Shown here piece after piece: positions 20,126-32,483 of a stretch of DNA of 64,000 nt. The position numbers and the translations under genes are program-made. Source of the DNA: Rhipidocladum racemiflorum (taxonomy: Eukaryota > Streptophyta > Magnoliopsida > Poales > Poaceae); NCBI GenBank assembly GCA_036346355.1, contig CM070581.1, positions 682,001 through 746,000 of the forward strand, read 5' to 3'. Position 1 is the stretch's first letter. Each line of letters opens with the position of its first letter. Under the pieces are notes generated by a model. That model had not been told where the DNA came from and did no database searches. It saw nothing but the letters and a program-made list of their open reading frames with translations.

Positions 20126-23069
20126 ATATATTAATGACATGTTACGAATACAGACATGGCTCGGATCTTGACAGCCTAGCTAGCTAGAAACGAAACTGTG
20201 GTGACCGGCCGGGCGGGCGAGGTGAGATGGTCGTTTTTGGACTGAACGGCATGCTGCCATGCTTGCTGATGTACTAATGCGCCGCCGAAATTTCCTGCCT
20301 CCCTCCATCGGCAGCGCGGAGAGATGGATGGATCGAGGTTACAGGCTCTCTCACATCATCACGTGGTGATGTCTCGTCTCTCTACAGTCTACACGCAATT
20401 GAGTGCTGCATAGTGCCATTGCCATATGCTAGTCAAGGACGACGGTGCTAATTAACCACACCACTGCCTCTTTCTCTCTCTCACTCTCTCTGGTTCATAG
20501 CATGCATGAGATGAACCGTGCAACGTCAACCAACTACAAGTATACAATCTCTCTCTCTCTCTCTGGTCGGCGTCCTTACTCTCCCTGCAGGTGGGACCAG
20601 AGATTTTCTCTCGTTTGGTTGCGAAAAAGAAAAGAACAGAACGGATTGTAGCCCACCACCACGTGAGGGGATAACTCCCGGGCCCACTCGAAATGGCGCG
20701 GTGCTTTGGGCTATTTTCTTTACTCATGACGTGGCCTCCTCAAAAACAGACAAACAGTGCATCAGCAGGTTAATCAATCAGTTAATTAATTTGGTGAACT
20801 TTCGAAACCTAAATTATCGTTATTGTAAATATAAATTGTTATGTTAAGTAGACACTTAATATGTGAACCCGTTTTTATAAGAAACATTGGCCCATGTAGT
20901 CAGGAATTCTCGTCACGTGCGGTGACGACTATAGCTGAAAGATTTGGACATGCGTGATATAAGTGTTTGTGACGACGATTAGTCTCAACTAGCAGTACTA
21001 GTATCAATATAAGTGTTTGTGACGGCCGAAGCTAGCTAGAGACCGGGAAGCGACACCGATTAATAACTAGCTAGCACTAGTAGGAGCTAGCGATATTACG
21101 ATGTTTGGTGATGAAGACGTACAACACATCAGATTGGAGTTAATCCATTCGTATGTCTTGTTCGTAATTGTAAGCTTGCGACCGTGGCGGGACGACTGCA
21201 TGTGACACTTTTTTTTCTCTTGGGATCGAGGTGGCTGCTGGCGACTGTGACACTTATCATGATCGTGATCGTGGTGTGTGTACATGTGAGTTTTCTTGTG
21301 TGATTTACTCCTACATTGCACGCTTGGACCGTGTCGATCGAAAAGAACCCTGCTGGGAGTTGAGACGTCAAAGTCAGGGCTGCTTGCTAGCTACATTACA
21401 TTACATGCATGCATCTATGCTATTGCTATGGCACCGAAAAGGGCTGGTCGTCGATGCGTGCGTGCATGTGTGGCACGGGTTAGCTGTCTTGGATCCGTAC
21501 CGATACATTCAGTTTCTTAATTAATAATGATAATAATTTGTACATGTTGGGGAGACTGGCCGTATCCAAGGGCGGCGGACAGACTGCACATGCAGGTACG
21601 TACCAACCAACGCACTTGAACTGGAACAGGGCATGCCGTATGTACGTGCAGCTAGCCAACGTACCAGCTGCAGTGGTGGGTACACTGGCTCGCTCCGTGC
21701 GTCTGACTGACTGGACTGGACTACATAGTAAGTCACGGCCAGTCAGTCAGTGCATGCATCAGCTAGCGGCTAGCGTTATTGCAACTTATTGATCTACATG
21801 CCGATCGGTCCGATGTATCCAACCGCTGATGCATGATCTCGATCGCTTTGGCGTGACGGCCGTGCATCTGTGCTCGCATTGTTGTGTATCGTCACTTTTG
21901 TTTTCATCAGTGTCTGTGTACGTGTGTAGCTAGGATACATGCAACTGATGCAAGAGCGAGTTGCGAGCTCTCATGCATGCAGCTTCGCCAACATGCATGT
22001 GCGTTGCATGCCCAACGTGAGATCCGATAGCTAGCTAGTGCCGCTGCATGTTACGTGCTGTGCTGAAAGCTACAACTGAATCTGCAGCTTCGTCGTCGTC
22101 GGTGGTCGCTCGCTGTTCGTGCGTTGCCCCGCCCCGCCACTCCGGGATGAAATTAATCTCTCCTAATTCATTAATTTCATAGCGGGAGTAGGCATGCATC
22201 CGTCTTAATTACATTCTGCACTTGTGCCGAATCACACAGAGTTTTAAGGCCCAAACTAGGATAGAAACATCTGTGAGAAACCTCCCGTTGCAAAAAAAGA
22301 AGAAAAAAAAGAAAAGAAAAAGACAAAGAGAAAGAGAAAGAGAAAGAGAAAAAAGGCTAGATCAAACGCTGTTTTTTTTTAATGAAATTTCATTTTTTTT
22401 CTGGCCATGGATACAAGTTTACAGTGTTTTGTCCTGTAGGAATTTTAGAAAATTCCTCAAGGTTGATAATTATCTACAAATTTTATGGGAACATTAGTGA
22501 TGTCTCAGACGTATACAAAAAAATTACAAATTTTTTAACGCGGTTTTAATACTTTTTTGTCCGTTTCAATTTGACTGAAATCTCGGTATTTCTAGGCAAA
22601 AATTCGGTTTTTATGCCAAGTTCTGGGAAATCCTGATTAAAAAAATTACCGTATTAGCATTTCTGTTTTTTGTGTTTCGTTTAAATTTCGTTCGATATTC
22701 TGAGATCTTGACGAAATTTTGAATTTCGATGGTAAAGAGATTCGAGATGAAAACAAAATTTGGAAGCTTGGCACGGCACACTGAAATCGCCGTGCGGCGG
22801 GCGACGATACCACGTCGTGGATGGTGATGGAGGGACAGGATAGTCAAGCCCTCGGCAGACAAGAAGGGTGGGGGCCCAACAAAAATGGAGCGGTTGGCCC
22901 GAGAAGACAAGTCCAGGCCCAACCCAAGACGTCTTCCGTTGGACCGAGCCCATGCATGCACATCGACCTTGTTGCACTTTGCATGCACATCCAACACCAA
23001 CACCATATATGAGTATTGGGTACTGCACCACCATCGATGCTGATAATGGCCGAAGCTAGTTTTGGTTCG
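20126..23069. other. intergenic, no gene recognised
   Basis: Contains many GCTAGCTAG/TGCATGCA low-complexity words, a CT run near 20460-20570, a purine tract with GAAA repeats at 22291-22355, and the dispersed repeat at 22495-22760. A short direct repeat ATATAAGTGTTTGTGACG occurs near 20957 and 21007. Nothing with coding character. Confidence 0.6.
22495..22760 (-). repeat. dispersed repeat family X, copy 1
   Basis: On the minus strand it matches the copy at 45271, for example ACCGAGATTTCAGTCAAATT at the same relative place, and shares CCAAATTTTGTTTTC and AAATTTCGTTCGA with the copy at 37469. AT-rich, no terminal structure identified. Confidence 0.65.
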
Positions 23070-23306
23070 TGTTGCTTGTGTCTGCTAGGACGGCCCATAT
23101 ATAGTGGTCTATGTGGACTCATATCAAAATCTTAGCGGTAGACTATAAATAGAAGGCAGGGGATCACCTCATTGTACACAGAAACAAGCAATAAAGAATA
23201 GCGGGTCCGTCCCTCCTCATATTTGTGTCTCGCCCTCTCTCTCTTTGTTCTCCACTTTAGATCTATTAGGCAACCTCGGACTAATCGATAGCGATGTTGT
23301 CTAACA
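23070..23306 (+). repeat. copia-like LTR, 237 bp
   Basis: TGTTGCTTG...GTCTAACA with TGTT/AACA ends, a TATAAATAG box (23144), an AATAAAG signal (23191), and GTATCATGCC directly after, which resembles a copia primer-binding site. No internal coding region follows and no target duplication is seen, so this is a 5' LTR with the rest lost. Confidence 0.6.
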
Positions 23307-23309
23307 GTA

Positions 23310-25935
23310 TCATGCCAAGTTGCCAGCTTCTCCAAGATAGATATGGATGGTGGATTAGCTCATGACTTGCCAATAAGTTACGATGGATACGTTTCGCTCA
23401 AAAGCCATACCATGCAGCACCTAGTGTTGGTTCCCATCGATCACTATCCATGATATCTGGGTTTGTACGCGCTTAAATAATCAATTGCTTGCCTACCTCT
23501 TTCGATCGTTTACCAATGAAGTCAACGCATGAGAAGAGAAAAAAAAACAATCTTTGTCATTCGATGCGCAGAATGGAGGTGTGTCTGAATGTGTCACGCT
23601 GAGTACTAGCTGATCAGTGAGCTTATGCGGAAGCTAATCAAACCGAAAGCTAGGCTCGATCGGCACCTCGTGCCTGAATTCGATTTTCGAGTGCATGCCA
23701 AAAAAAATTTCTTCTTCTTATTATGCCCATGGAGATGTGCGTACACATGCGCTTTATTAATTTTCTCTGGTTCTGCCGGCGAGGTCGTCTAGTCCAATTG
23801 CATGCTGGAACCGGCAAAGTGACTTTGGCAGATGGCATGGGCAGATATGCAAGCTGATCTTCTCAAACAGTTGTGTCGATAACTACTTGTTCCAACATTG
23901 TTAGGATCCATCAGGGGCTGCCCGGCTATCTGCGTGCACATACAGGAATGCGTGCCATATTTGGATAAGATATGCACAAGCATTATTTGTGGTGCTTTGC
24001 ATGCATGTTCCAGGGGAACCAGAGAGAGAGAGAGAGAGAGACGTACGTCTATCCATGATCTGATCTATCCATCTTTCGAATGTAAAAGTAACGTCGAACA
24101 AGATACAGAAGCAGGCTAGCTATTCATGGATCGATATTATCTCATATACAACATCCTTTTTTTGTGTGCACATTTCCTTTGCACGCAAGAATTTGGGTAT
24201 AGATAATACAGATACGCACATATATATATGCACGTAGGAGATGGAATTATCTTGAAGAGACTTGAGAGAGGAAGGAAATTTCAGGTAAGCACGACACGGC
24301 ACGGCTGGATCGAACGGAGCATATGCATGCACAGACGCACTGCACGCGCGCTTTGGAGTGTTGTATGCTCCGTCCGCGATCGCAAGATATGCATTGGACT
24401 TTTGCTCTTTACTTTCTGCACTTTTGAAGTCGTCCAGTTACTTTTCCTTGACTTGCAAATGCACTTTTGTTTCCTTTGTAATTGGTGTCCAATATAAATA
24501 TAATCTTGATGGGCTGGTTAATTAGTAGCAACGAACGATGACGAAGGTACAAGGCTAGCTATAGACATCTGATTGCGATCGACATGTATGGTTGAGAAAC
24601 ATTAGCCACAAGAAAGAAAGAAAGCAAGGAATTAGCTAGGTTCGTAGATATCAGCGATTGCCTAGCTCCACGAATGACGTCTCAGGTGAGCCCACCCGCC
24701 GTCGCCGGCGTTCCTCATGGCCGCCGGCCTGCATGCGGTGCATTTGTGAACCGCATGGCGGTGGGTCTGCCTCATCTGTCAGTATTAATAATTGCATCAT
24801 TCGGCATGCATACGATTGGATTCGAGCCACTTGGTGAGTCGCGCGTGATCATGCGTACGTACTGCACTGTAGTAGTAGTAAAAGTAGTATACCAATATCG
24901 ATCATTCCCCATGTCATGCTGGTCGCTGTTGCCACCAACAAACAACTTCTGAATGCAGATAGGTCAACGTCCGTCTGCCTTGCTCTATACTACTAATGAA
25001 GATAACATTCTGCTCCTGAAATGTTCGCTTTGTCCGTGACTGATAGGTTGGGCCTTTGGCGTAGTAGTCGTAGCACTACTACAGTACTACTCTAGTAGAC
25101 TAGTATCTAATCCATCAGCATGCTGTAGCTGCCATGCTGCTTGCCACAAACTAAACACTTTCCATCCTCTTCTAATTTTCTAGGAGAAATTCGGAATCTT
25201 CTTCAGTTTTCTTCCTGAACTTAATGAAAAAGGCAGCTAGCTCAGAAGAAAAAGGTTCTATTTAATTTGTTGAAACCATTGCTAGCTTATTTATCCCCTG
25301 GCACCTTTTTATTTTATTTTATTTTATTTTATTTTTTGGGCATTTTCCTTCACTGTGCAAGGTGCGGCATGCAACGTATTCCCTACCGTGCACGAGGAGC
25401 ACGGAAGCCAGCCAGCGTTGTGCTAGGCTGTCGAGACCCTCCTTCTAGGCATGGTATACAGTATACACACGAAGGATCTCATGTGTATACTGTACTAGTT
25501 CCACGATCAGTAGTTAGTACACACTCATTGCGGGCGAGCGTGGAGGACCTCGCTACCGCGGCCGGGTAGTGCGGAATCCCTCCTGCAGTCGTGGGTCACG
25601 CTACTTCCAGGGTCGGCTGAGCTCCGCCGGCTTCGGCGTTCATCGAACGTGGCAGGAGACACATGTCGTCTACTGCGTCTTTCGTCGCGAAGGAAGGGGC
25701 AAAAATTGCAAATCCACGTACGGGTCTAGATTTACAAAAAAAAAAAGAAAAAAAAGGTGCCGAAAGCTAGATAAGTAATGGCTTCAGATTTGTTTGCTCG
25801 CAATAATGAAGCTAACTAATGTGGCTGGGTAATCAGTAAGTACGTGTAGAAATTAAGAAACTGTGCGTAGATGAGAATATTAGCGTAACAATTAACCAGA
25901 TGGAAACGCATCAGGCACTGGAAAACACCGATATT
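23310..25935. other. intergenic, no gene recognised
   Basis: Contains a GA microsatellite (24022-24043), a TTTTA repeat (25308-25338) and many TGCATGCA words. I see no conserved ORF or RNA gene. Confidence 0.6.
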
Positions 25936-26196
25936 TAAGACTATCTCCAGCAATTTCCCTTCATTCCATTCCCTTCCCTATTCCCTTCCCCACTTTCATT
26001 TCCTTTATTTCCTATCATCTCCAACAGCATCCCTTCGAAGGGATTTCTCTCTGGGATTGGAGAGAGAATCCCTTTCTATAGGGATTCACTGTACAAATCC
26101 CTTCTGAAGGGAATCGTGAAGGGAATCCGCTGGAGCACTTGGGATCTGTTCACGAAGGGATTTGGAGGGGACGGGAACCCGCTGGAGATAGTCTTA
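25936..26196. mobile_element. MITE, about 260 bp
   Basis: Terminal inverted repeats TAAGACTATCTCCAGC and GCTGGAGATAGTCTTA bound AT/GGGA-rich sequence. The outermost TA (or TTA/TAA) is probably the target duplication, so the superfamily (mariner or PIF/Harbinger) is unresolved. No coding capacity. Confidence 0.8.
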
Positions 26197-27256
26197 GGCC
26201 TAGCACGTAGTCGGCTAATGCGCTTCGCCATCAATCAAAGAGGAGGAGGGCGGTGTTCAGTAGGTATAATCATTGGAAAGTAGGCAGTTCCGGCCGGGGC
26301 TTATGTATGTCGGCCCAACGACGGAAATCGCGAGGGAATGCATCGAACTGAATGGATCGATCGACGGTGCGCTTTATAATCTGAATTGCCATGGAGATGG
26401 AGTGGATCGCCTAGCTAGCAAGAAGAGAGTACGTACGTGTGAAATCTGATCATTGTTCAGGTCACCGTTCCTGATGGGAAATCTGATCATTGTTTTTTCT
26501 CCACCCTTTTCCCATGTTAAAGCGATCCACAGTTCGCCCCACTTCCTTAATTTGTTGTTGCTAATCAGATACACGCGTGCCGTGTTAATTGCTGCTGCGG
26601 CTGCAATTGGATCACTCAAGTCAAGACCATATACTACTACTTGACACTAGCTGAAGGACGCAATTAACATTATAAATAGGACCCCTAGGCACTTTTGATT
26701 CGTATCTTTCAGGTTTTGGCTAAGCCTCTTCGAAGCCCAACGAGGCCCCCTCGCTCGCTACTATTGTTTGGCTCCGTATCTGATTGGCCGGCGCTAGAGA
26801 TCAAAACTGGGCGGTGCATGCCCATGAGCACATACGTACAGGTTAATCAACACCACCACATCATCATCATGGGTGTTTGATTTCGAGTTTTATTACGGCC
26901 TCGGCCAGATCAATATCAAAGTACACAAGCTACAAACGTGTCAGTCCATATTTACCCAGGAAAGAATGGATGGATGGAGTAAAGTAGTAAAAAGGAGCCA
27001 ACGACACCAACATTTACCACACTACTCCATGGCAGCTAAAGCTAGTATGTAGAAATATGCTTGACATGCAGGAGATCGATGGGGAAGAACGGGAGAAGAA
27101 ATTATTGGGGGGCTAATTAAGTGGAAGATTAACAAAACCCCCCGATAATAACATTCTCCTTAATTCTCCTAATCCATCGTCGTCTTCCCTCTGGTCTTTC
27201 GCTGCACGTACCCCGCTCAATGCAAGCGGCGGACTCGATCAATCCGCTCTTGCTTT
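26197..27256. other. intergenic / MYB 3' flank
   Basis: Lies downstream of the minus-strand MYB gene and must hold its 3' untranslated region. No second gene is recognised. Confidence 0.55.
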
Positions 27257-28783
27257 TCACAACCCCAGCATCTGCGTGTACCACAGGTCGTCGGCGCCGG
27301 CACCCCACATGGTCTCGCCGAGGCCGGCGCCGGAGCCGATCTCCAAGTCCGGCAAGCCCATGTCGGCGTACAGTCCAGCGAGACCAGGAAACGACTCGGA
27401 CCAGCTGCACGTCTCGGCGCCAAACTGGCTCTCAGCTGCCTGTTGGTGTTGGGTCCAGACGCTGCTGTGTGGGGGTTGTTGGCACACCGTGTCGCCCATG
27501 GCGGCGGTGCTGTAACTGTATGACGACCCGTCGTTGTTGCTGCCGGGCGCGCTCTCGTCGGCGGCCACCATCGGCGGCGGGGACAGGAACTGCATGCCGG
27601 CGTCGGTCGACACCGACGACGACGACACGGCGGTGGTGCATGACAGCTCCACATCGGCGGCCGGGCTGAGGTCGACGGGCGCCGACGGGAGCAGCGCGGA
27701 GGACGAGGGCGGAGTCTGGTCGGTGGCGGAGGAGGAGTTGACGCGCTCGAGGAGGCGTGGCATCCAGAGGTAGCGCATGAGGTCCTTGAACTGCTGGCTG
27801 TTGACGTCGCACTTGAGCTGCTTGGCGTGCTTCTGCACCCGCGTCCGCCAGTAGTTCTTGATCTCGTTGTCGGTGCGCCCCGGGAGGTGCTGCGCGATCT
27901 TGGACCACCGGTTGCCCCACCGCGAGTGCAGCTCCAGGATCAGCAGCTGCTCCTGCGCCGTGATGTTGCCGCGCCGCAGGTCCGGCCGCAGGTAGTTGAG
28001 CCACCGCAGCCGGCAGCTCTTGCCCGTCCGCTTCAGGCCTGCAACCATATCACTAGTTCATCAGCATCCATCGATCATATCCGGCAGCTCAATTACTATA
28101 CTACCTAACCTAGATATTAGGCTACTGCACGGTAACACTAACAGAGCTTAATTACTACGTATTGCCATCGTGCAGAAGCTGGTTGGTAGGCAAAATCGAA
28201 CGATATATATAATATATGTTGCTTGCTGCCAGGGGCGGATCCAGGTCCCGGGCAGAGTAGGCTGTATCTCGAGGCCTGGTACCGAAAGCCCACTAAAATT
28301 CTACGAAAATTTATTAAAAAATCATTGAAAATAGATATTTAATCTAAGATCAGCTGGTCCAGCCCGGGGTTTGGGCCTGGGCTAGCTCCGCTCCTGCTTG
28401 CTACCGTTTTTCTCCGGTTAATTAGCAATTAATTTAGCATATATACGTAGATAAACAGCTGCTAGATAAGTTTGTGCGTTCAGTGATTAGATTGCTCCAT
28501 CGCTTAATTCCAATTATCGATCTGTCTCTTCACTCGTACAGGGTGCTCTGCTCCAGAAAAGCGAAGACGAAGAAGAAGAAGAAGAAGAACTCGCGGCTCC
28601 ACTCTTTTCTTAATTCCTACCTGCGCAGCGTGCAAGCGCGTTCCACCGGCCCTCGCCGCGCGCTGCGATGTAGTTGACGAGCAGCAGGTCCTCCTCCACC
28701 GTCCACGGCCCACGCCGGAGGTCCCCGGCCACCGCCGCCTCCTCGCTGCTCAGCTCTCGCTGATCATGCGCCATCTCCATCAT
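27257..28783 (-). CDS. R2R3-MYB transcription factor, subgroup 20 type
   Basis: Nuclear DNA-binding regulator. Minus strand, two exons: 28783-28621 and 28038-27257, with an intron of 582 bp (donor GTAGGA, acceptor TTGCAG, phase 1); 314 residues. R2 carries Trp27, Trp47 and Trp67; R3 has Ile80 in place of the first Trp, as usual, then Trp99 and Trp118. The R3 segment is followed by QKHAKQLKCDVNSQQFKD and the WMPRL motif (146-150) typical of subgroup 20 (AtMYB2/MYB108/OsMYB2 group). The C-terminus is Ser-rich then acidic, a likely activation domain. Start: the first ATG of MMEMAHDQ; a second ATG follows at once. The intron holds a hAT MITE. A TATA box lies upstream at 29043-29051. Family members act in drought, salt, wound and jasmonate responses; the role here is inferred. 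Not obviously identical to OsMYB2 as I recall it, so no symbol is given. Confidence 0.95.
28230..28396. mobile_element. hAT-type MITE in the MYB intron, 167 bp
   Basis: Ends CAGGGGCGGATCCAGG and, inverted, CAGGAGCGGAGCTAGCC. Flanked by CTTGCTGC (28222-28229) and CTTGCTAC (28397-28404), an 8-bp target duplication with one mismatch, as expected for hAT. Confidence 0.8.
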
Positions 28784-29985
28784 GTACGTACGAACTCAGT
28801 CCGACGAAATCAATCAACGCACGATCGAGCTAAGTAGCTAGCAAGCTTGGATACGATTCAAGAGCAAGTGGTAGCTAGCTAGATAGAGCTACGGGCGGCT
28901 CGATAGGTAGGTAGGTAGCCAAGAATAGAATACGTAGGAGTAAGGAGAAACAAGTCGAGAAGAGGCAAATTAAAGAAAAAACAGAGAGAGATTTGGTATG
29001 GAAGATCGATGATGAGAAGGCCGGGAGAGCCGGGGTTAGGCTTATATAGAGGAGGAGATGGATGACTGGTTAATTAGTGTAGTGGAGGGTCGGAGGAGGA
29101 TGGCTTAATTGGCTTGGCTTGTGCCGTGTGTACGTACGTGCTCCCTCTCCCTGTGCCGTGGACTCGAAAAGAAGCACTAGCTAGCTACTACCAGACATGG
29201 TCGAAGCTTAACCAGCATGCGGAGGGAGCACGACGCGACTGAGGGGGGTTAATTTAATACGAATTCTCTGCAGATTAATATTGCAGACTTAGCTGATTCC
29301 AAAAGCAGCAGCAGGAGCTAATTAAAGAATAGGAGTAGGTACTTACATACACTTAAAGCGATGGATCTAGCAAAGGCATTCATTATTACCACCGGTGATC
29401 TATCAGGAACGGCTTCTTGACATCGCCCAGGCCAGGAGAACAGGCAGATAACACAAAAAGAACAAGATAATTAGATCAAGAGATATAATAATATGCAGTA
29501 TAAATCGTATCCAACCGTTGATTTATTAAAGTATTTCTACTACTCTACTATCAGATAAAATATAAGTAAACTCTAATTAATCGAAAAAAATAAACGGTTC
29601 ATATCCAAACCCTTGCTACTCGAACGGCGATCGAGTGTGGCAATCACACATGCCGCTGCTGCTTGAGCACTTGTCAGCGACCTTGGGAAATAAAAAGTCC
29701 GGCAAGAGAGTGCACCTTGGATTGGGATGGATTAGACCTATCAATGATTGACACTCATGCATTGAATGCTGAAGAAATCCATTTCACCGGTGCTTCCTGT
29801 TGGGCCATCGTTAAGGCAGGAACTGATTAAAGCGTCTATATTAACCTCAATATCGATCGGCCAATCAGTCGATCTGATACTCTTTCGCTAAGCTTGTCTC
29901 CAATGTCTTGGCGATCAGGCTTGTACTCATATTGACAAGCTGCTCTCCAATGCCCAGGGTGAGTTTATAATTAAAACGCCACTGC
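28784..29985. other. MYB 5' UTR and upstream region
   Basis: Beyond the TATA box the sequence shows CTAGCTAG and GTACGTAC words and CACCGGTG-type sites, but no coding sequence. Confidence 0.5.
29043..29051 (-). promoter_or_regulatory. TATA box of the MYB gene
   Basis: CTATATAAG on the minus strand, about 260 bases upstream of the ATG, in a well-formed core promoter context. Transcription start expected near 29010-29020. Confidence 0.6.
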
Positions 29986-30144
29986 CAGAGGTGGAGCCAG
30001 AAAGTTTCAAAAAGAGAGGCTTAAAAAAGAGACGTCCAAAATTATGGACCATGTGGGCCATCGCGGCCTCACGGAGGGTCTTTGTGCTGAGAGGACTGGG
30101 TGGGCTCCAGCCCCACCCAGCCCCCACTGATGGCTCCGCCTCTG
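29986..30144. mobile_element. hAT-type MITE, 159 bp, perfect 8-bp target duplication
   Basis: Inverted ends CAGAGGTGGAGCCAG and ATGGCTCCGCCTCTG, with identical GCCACTGC on both sides (29978-29985 and 30145-30152). Ends resemble the MITE in the MYB intron. Confidence 0.9.
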
Positions 30145-30202
30145 GCCACTGCATTCAACATAATTTCTTAAACCTAGCGAGGAGCTACCATCGAACAAGC
30201 TA

Positions 30203-30462
30203 CTCCCTCCGGTCTGGTAATATATGTCGTTTTGGACATCGACACGGTCTTCAAAACACAACTTTAACCGCTAATTTTTATTATAATATATTTATAAAAC
30301 CCAATGAAATTATAATATTATGAAAGTACTTCTCGAGACAAGTCTACACATATAATTTTTATGTATCCAATTTAAATATTTAAAAATATATTGTTAGTCA
30401 AAGTTTTGGAAGTTTGACCATCACTATGTCCAAAACGACAGGTATTACCAAACCGGAGGGAG
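30203..30462. mobile_element. Stowaway-type MITE, 260 bp
   Basis: CTCCCTCCGGT...ACCGGAGGGAG inverted ends, TA on both sides (30201-30202, 30463-30464), AT-rich interior. Classic Tc1/mariner-derived MITE. Inner inverted words GTCGTTTTGGAC and GTCCAAAACGAC extend the terminal match. Confidence 0.95.
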
Positions 30463-30464
30463 TA

Positions 30465-31258
30465 GCTAGAACACTGGCTGTTTTACTTAAGCTTGACATT
30501 GCGAAAGCTTTTGATTATCCTTCCGCGAACGGGGAGGGCGGAAGCAAACTTCCCCCACACTAGCAGAACGAAACGTGCCCCCGACACCCACGCTTGCGCG
30601 CCTCGACACACACGCCCACACTCGCCCCCTGGGCCCACACTCGTTGCCCGCACGCGCTCCACAGCGCTTTGCCCCTCGGTCCCCGCACCTCGGTGTGTCC
30701 GGCCATGGATTGTAGCAGCTACCTCCACGCTTCCATACAGCAGGGCCTCATGCGTTTTTTTATGGTGGTGAGGGGAGCTATTTTTGTAATTTTTACTACG
30801 GAGAGCCATTTTTTGAAAAAAAAAAAAAGATATTGAAGGGGCTATTCAACCCATCCCATCAATCAAACACACCATTAATTACCGTATGGTCAGCACACGT
30901 TTGGGACCCTAGGAAATGGCTCGCCTTTTGTTCATGCGTGCGTGTTGGATCGTTAGAAACCGATGCCCCTCACGCAGCAAATTAATCAATTGACCGGCGG
31001 CCGACCGGGCAAGACAAGAGCGTTGCTGTAGGAAACACTGTACATATACATGAATGAGCGTTTTTGTTTTTTGGTTATGCACATGTTGCCCGCCTAATTA
31101 AGGCCGTGAAAGCGTTAGTTAATTGCGCACAATGTTGACGACTCCTAAGCTGGAGTGGAAATGCTTGCAGACTGTGTCCAAGGCACGGGCGGGCGATTGA
31201 TTAATCAACAGAAGCAAGCTGGAGGGAGGGAGGGAGTACCTGTTACGTGGGGCAATGC
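30465..31258. other. intergenic, no gene recognised
   Basis: A GC-rich segment (30520-30720) could encode a short peptide on either strand but has no recognisable domain; the rest is AT-rich. Confidence 0.5.
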
Positions 31259-31282
31259 TTCTCTATACTATCTATACTATTA

Positions 31283-31321
31283 CTAGGTGTACTAGAAACG
31301 CAAGCGCGGCGCACGCCGCGC
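31283..31321 (-). mobile_element. Helitron-like 3' terminus (minus orientation)
   Basis: Read on the minus strand, a perfect 8-bp hairpin (31304-31321, GCGCGGCG with a 2-base loop) is followed about 17 bases later by CTAG at 31286-31283 and then T. CTRR with an upstream GC hairpin is the Helitron 3' signature. The other end was not located, so the element length is unknown. The tandem array directly adjoining on the right may be its interior. Confidence 0.55.
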
Positions 31322-31323
31322 GC

Positions 31324-31902
31324 GTGAATGGAAAATATATTTTTTTTCGGAGAAAAAACAGATCACGAAAACATTTTTCCCATGCTCCGGAGAGCAAACG
31401 GACCACGAAAGTATTTTTTCCGGGAAAAACGTCGCGCACGTGAATGGGAAATTTTTTTTGTTTTTTTTTCGGAGAAAAAACAGACCACGGAAACATTTTT
31501 CCCATGCTCCGGAGAGCAAACGGATCACGAAAATATTTCGCCGCGCACGTGAATGGAAAAAAAAAATTTCGAAGAAAAAAAAGATCACGAAAACATTTTT
31601 CCCATGCTCCGGAGAGCAAACGGACCACGAAAGTATTTTTTCCGGGAAAAACGCTGCGCACGTGAACGGAAAAAAAATTTTGTTTTTTTTTTCGGAGAAA
31701 AAACAGACTACGGAAACATTTTTCCCATGCTCCGGAGAGCAAACGGAGCACGAAAATATTTTTTCGGGAAAAACGGCGTTCGCGTGAACGGAAAATATTT
31801 TTTTTTTTTTTTCGGAGAAAATACAGACCACTAAACATTTTTCCTATGCTCCGGAGAGTAAACGGAGCACGAAAACATTTTTTTCGGGGAAAACGGAGAA
31901 AG
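31324..31902. repeat. tandem array, five units of about 110-122 bp
   Basis: Unit starts (GTGAA[T/C]GG) at 31324, 31440, 31549, 31662 and 31784. Each unit holds an AT tract, TTCGGAGAAAAAACAGA, CATTTTTCCCATGCTCCGG and AAACGGA[C/G]CACGAAA. The units differ by indels in the homopolymers. Long open frames across the array on both strands only reflect the repeat. Confidence 0.9.
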
Positions 31903-32360
31903 GACCTGAACGAAAAGTCTAGGGACCAATTTGTTATAATTTTGGACTTGTTCGCTATTTCGAATAAGTAGGAAAGGGCTAGTTCGCAATTCGTATTAAT
32001 GGGAGGTTCTTTGTGTAAAACGGCGAACGGAGGACTTAAACGCGAACGGGGAAAAATATTCTACACTCACATAAAATTACAAAGGACCTATCCGTAATTT
32101 CAAAGAACCGGGGGTGTTTTTTGCAAGAAAGGGAGAGAGAGTGGGGGAGATGACGTGGGGGGCTGAGGAGCCGGGGATCCTTCGAGGAATATGGTGGTTA
32201 GTATGCGGCCAGTAGTGGTACATTAATTAGAGGGTTTTTCTTTTGAGATGCTCAATTCAATTAACTAACACGCAGCAAGCACGTTTTCTGAACCCACGTA
32301 CGTACGTGCTTCCAGAAAAAAGGAGGGGATTCACGAACAGAGCAGCCGCGTCGTTGTCAT
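31903..32360. other. flank of tandem array, no gene recognised
   Basis: Continues the same low-complexity style (CGAAAAGTCTAGGGACC, GGGAGAGAGAGTGGGGG), then CGTACGTACG words. Confidence 0.5.
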
Positions 32361-32483
32361 TCTGCCACTCTCAACAAGTGGCCTCGCTAAAATGCCACTC
32401 TGGCCCACTGTCATAGACACAGATGGTCCCACATGTCAGTGAAAGAGGAGTGGCATTTTAGCAATGCCAGTTGTTGAGAGTGG
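32361..32483. mobile_element. small foldback MITE
   Basis: Inverted arms TGCCACTCTCAACAA at left and TTGTTGAGAGTGGCA at right, with a second inverted pair (GCTAAAATGCCACTC / GAGTGGCATTTTAGC) further in, about 120 bp in all. Target duplication not clear. Confidence 0.7.

Noticed and set aside
27220..27773. Plus-strand open frames opposite the MYB C-terminus
   Set aside because: GC-rich antisense shadows of the MYB exon; no recognisable domain.
31552..31834. CRISPR-like regular repeats
   Set aside because: Units of about 115 bases without unique spacers in a plant nuclear context; a tandem array, not a CRISPR.
31272..31838. Minus-strand open frames of 188 and 179 codons with repeated LLSGAWEKCFR segments
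   Set aside because: They arise from a tandem DNA repeat read in several frames on both strands; the unit length drifts and the composition is dictated by A/T tracts. No start context, no homology.
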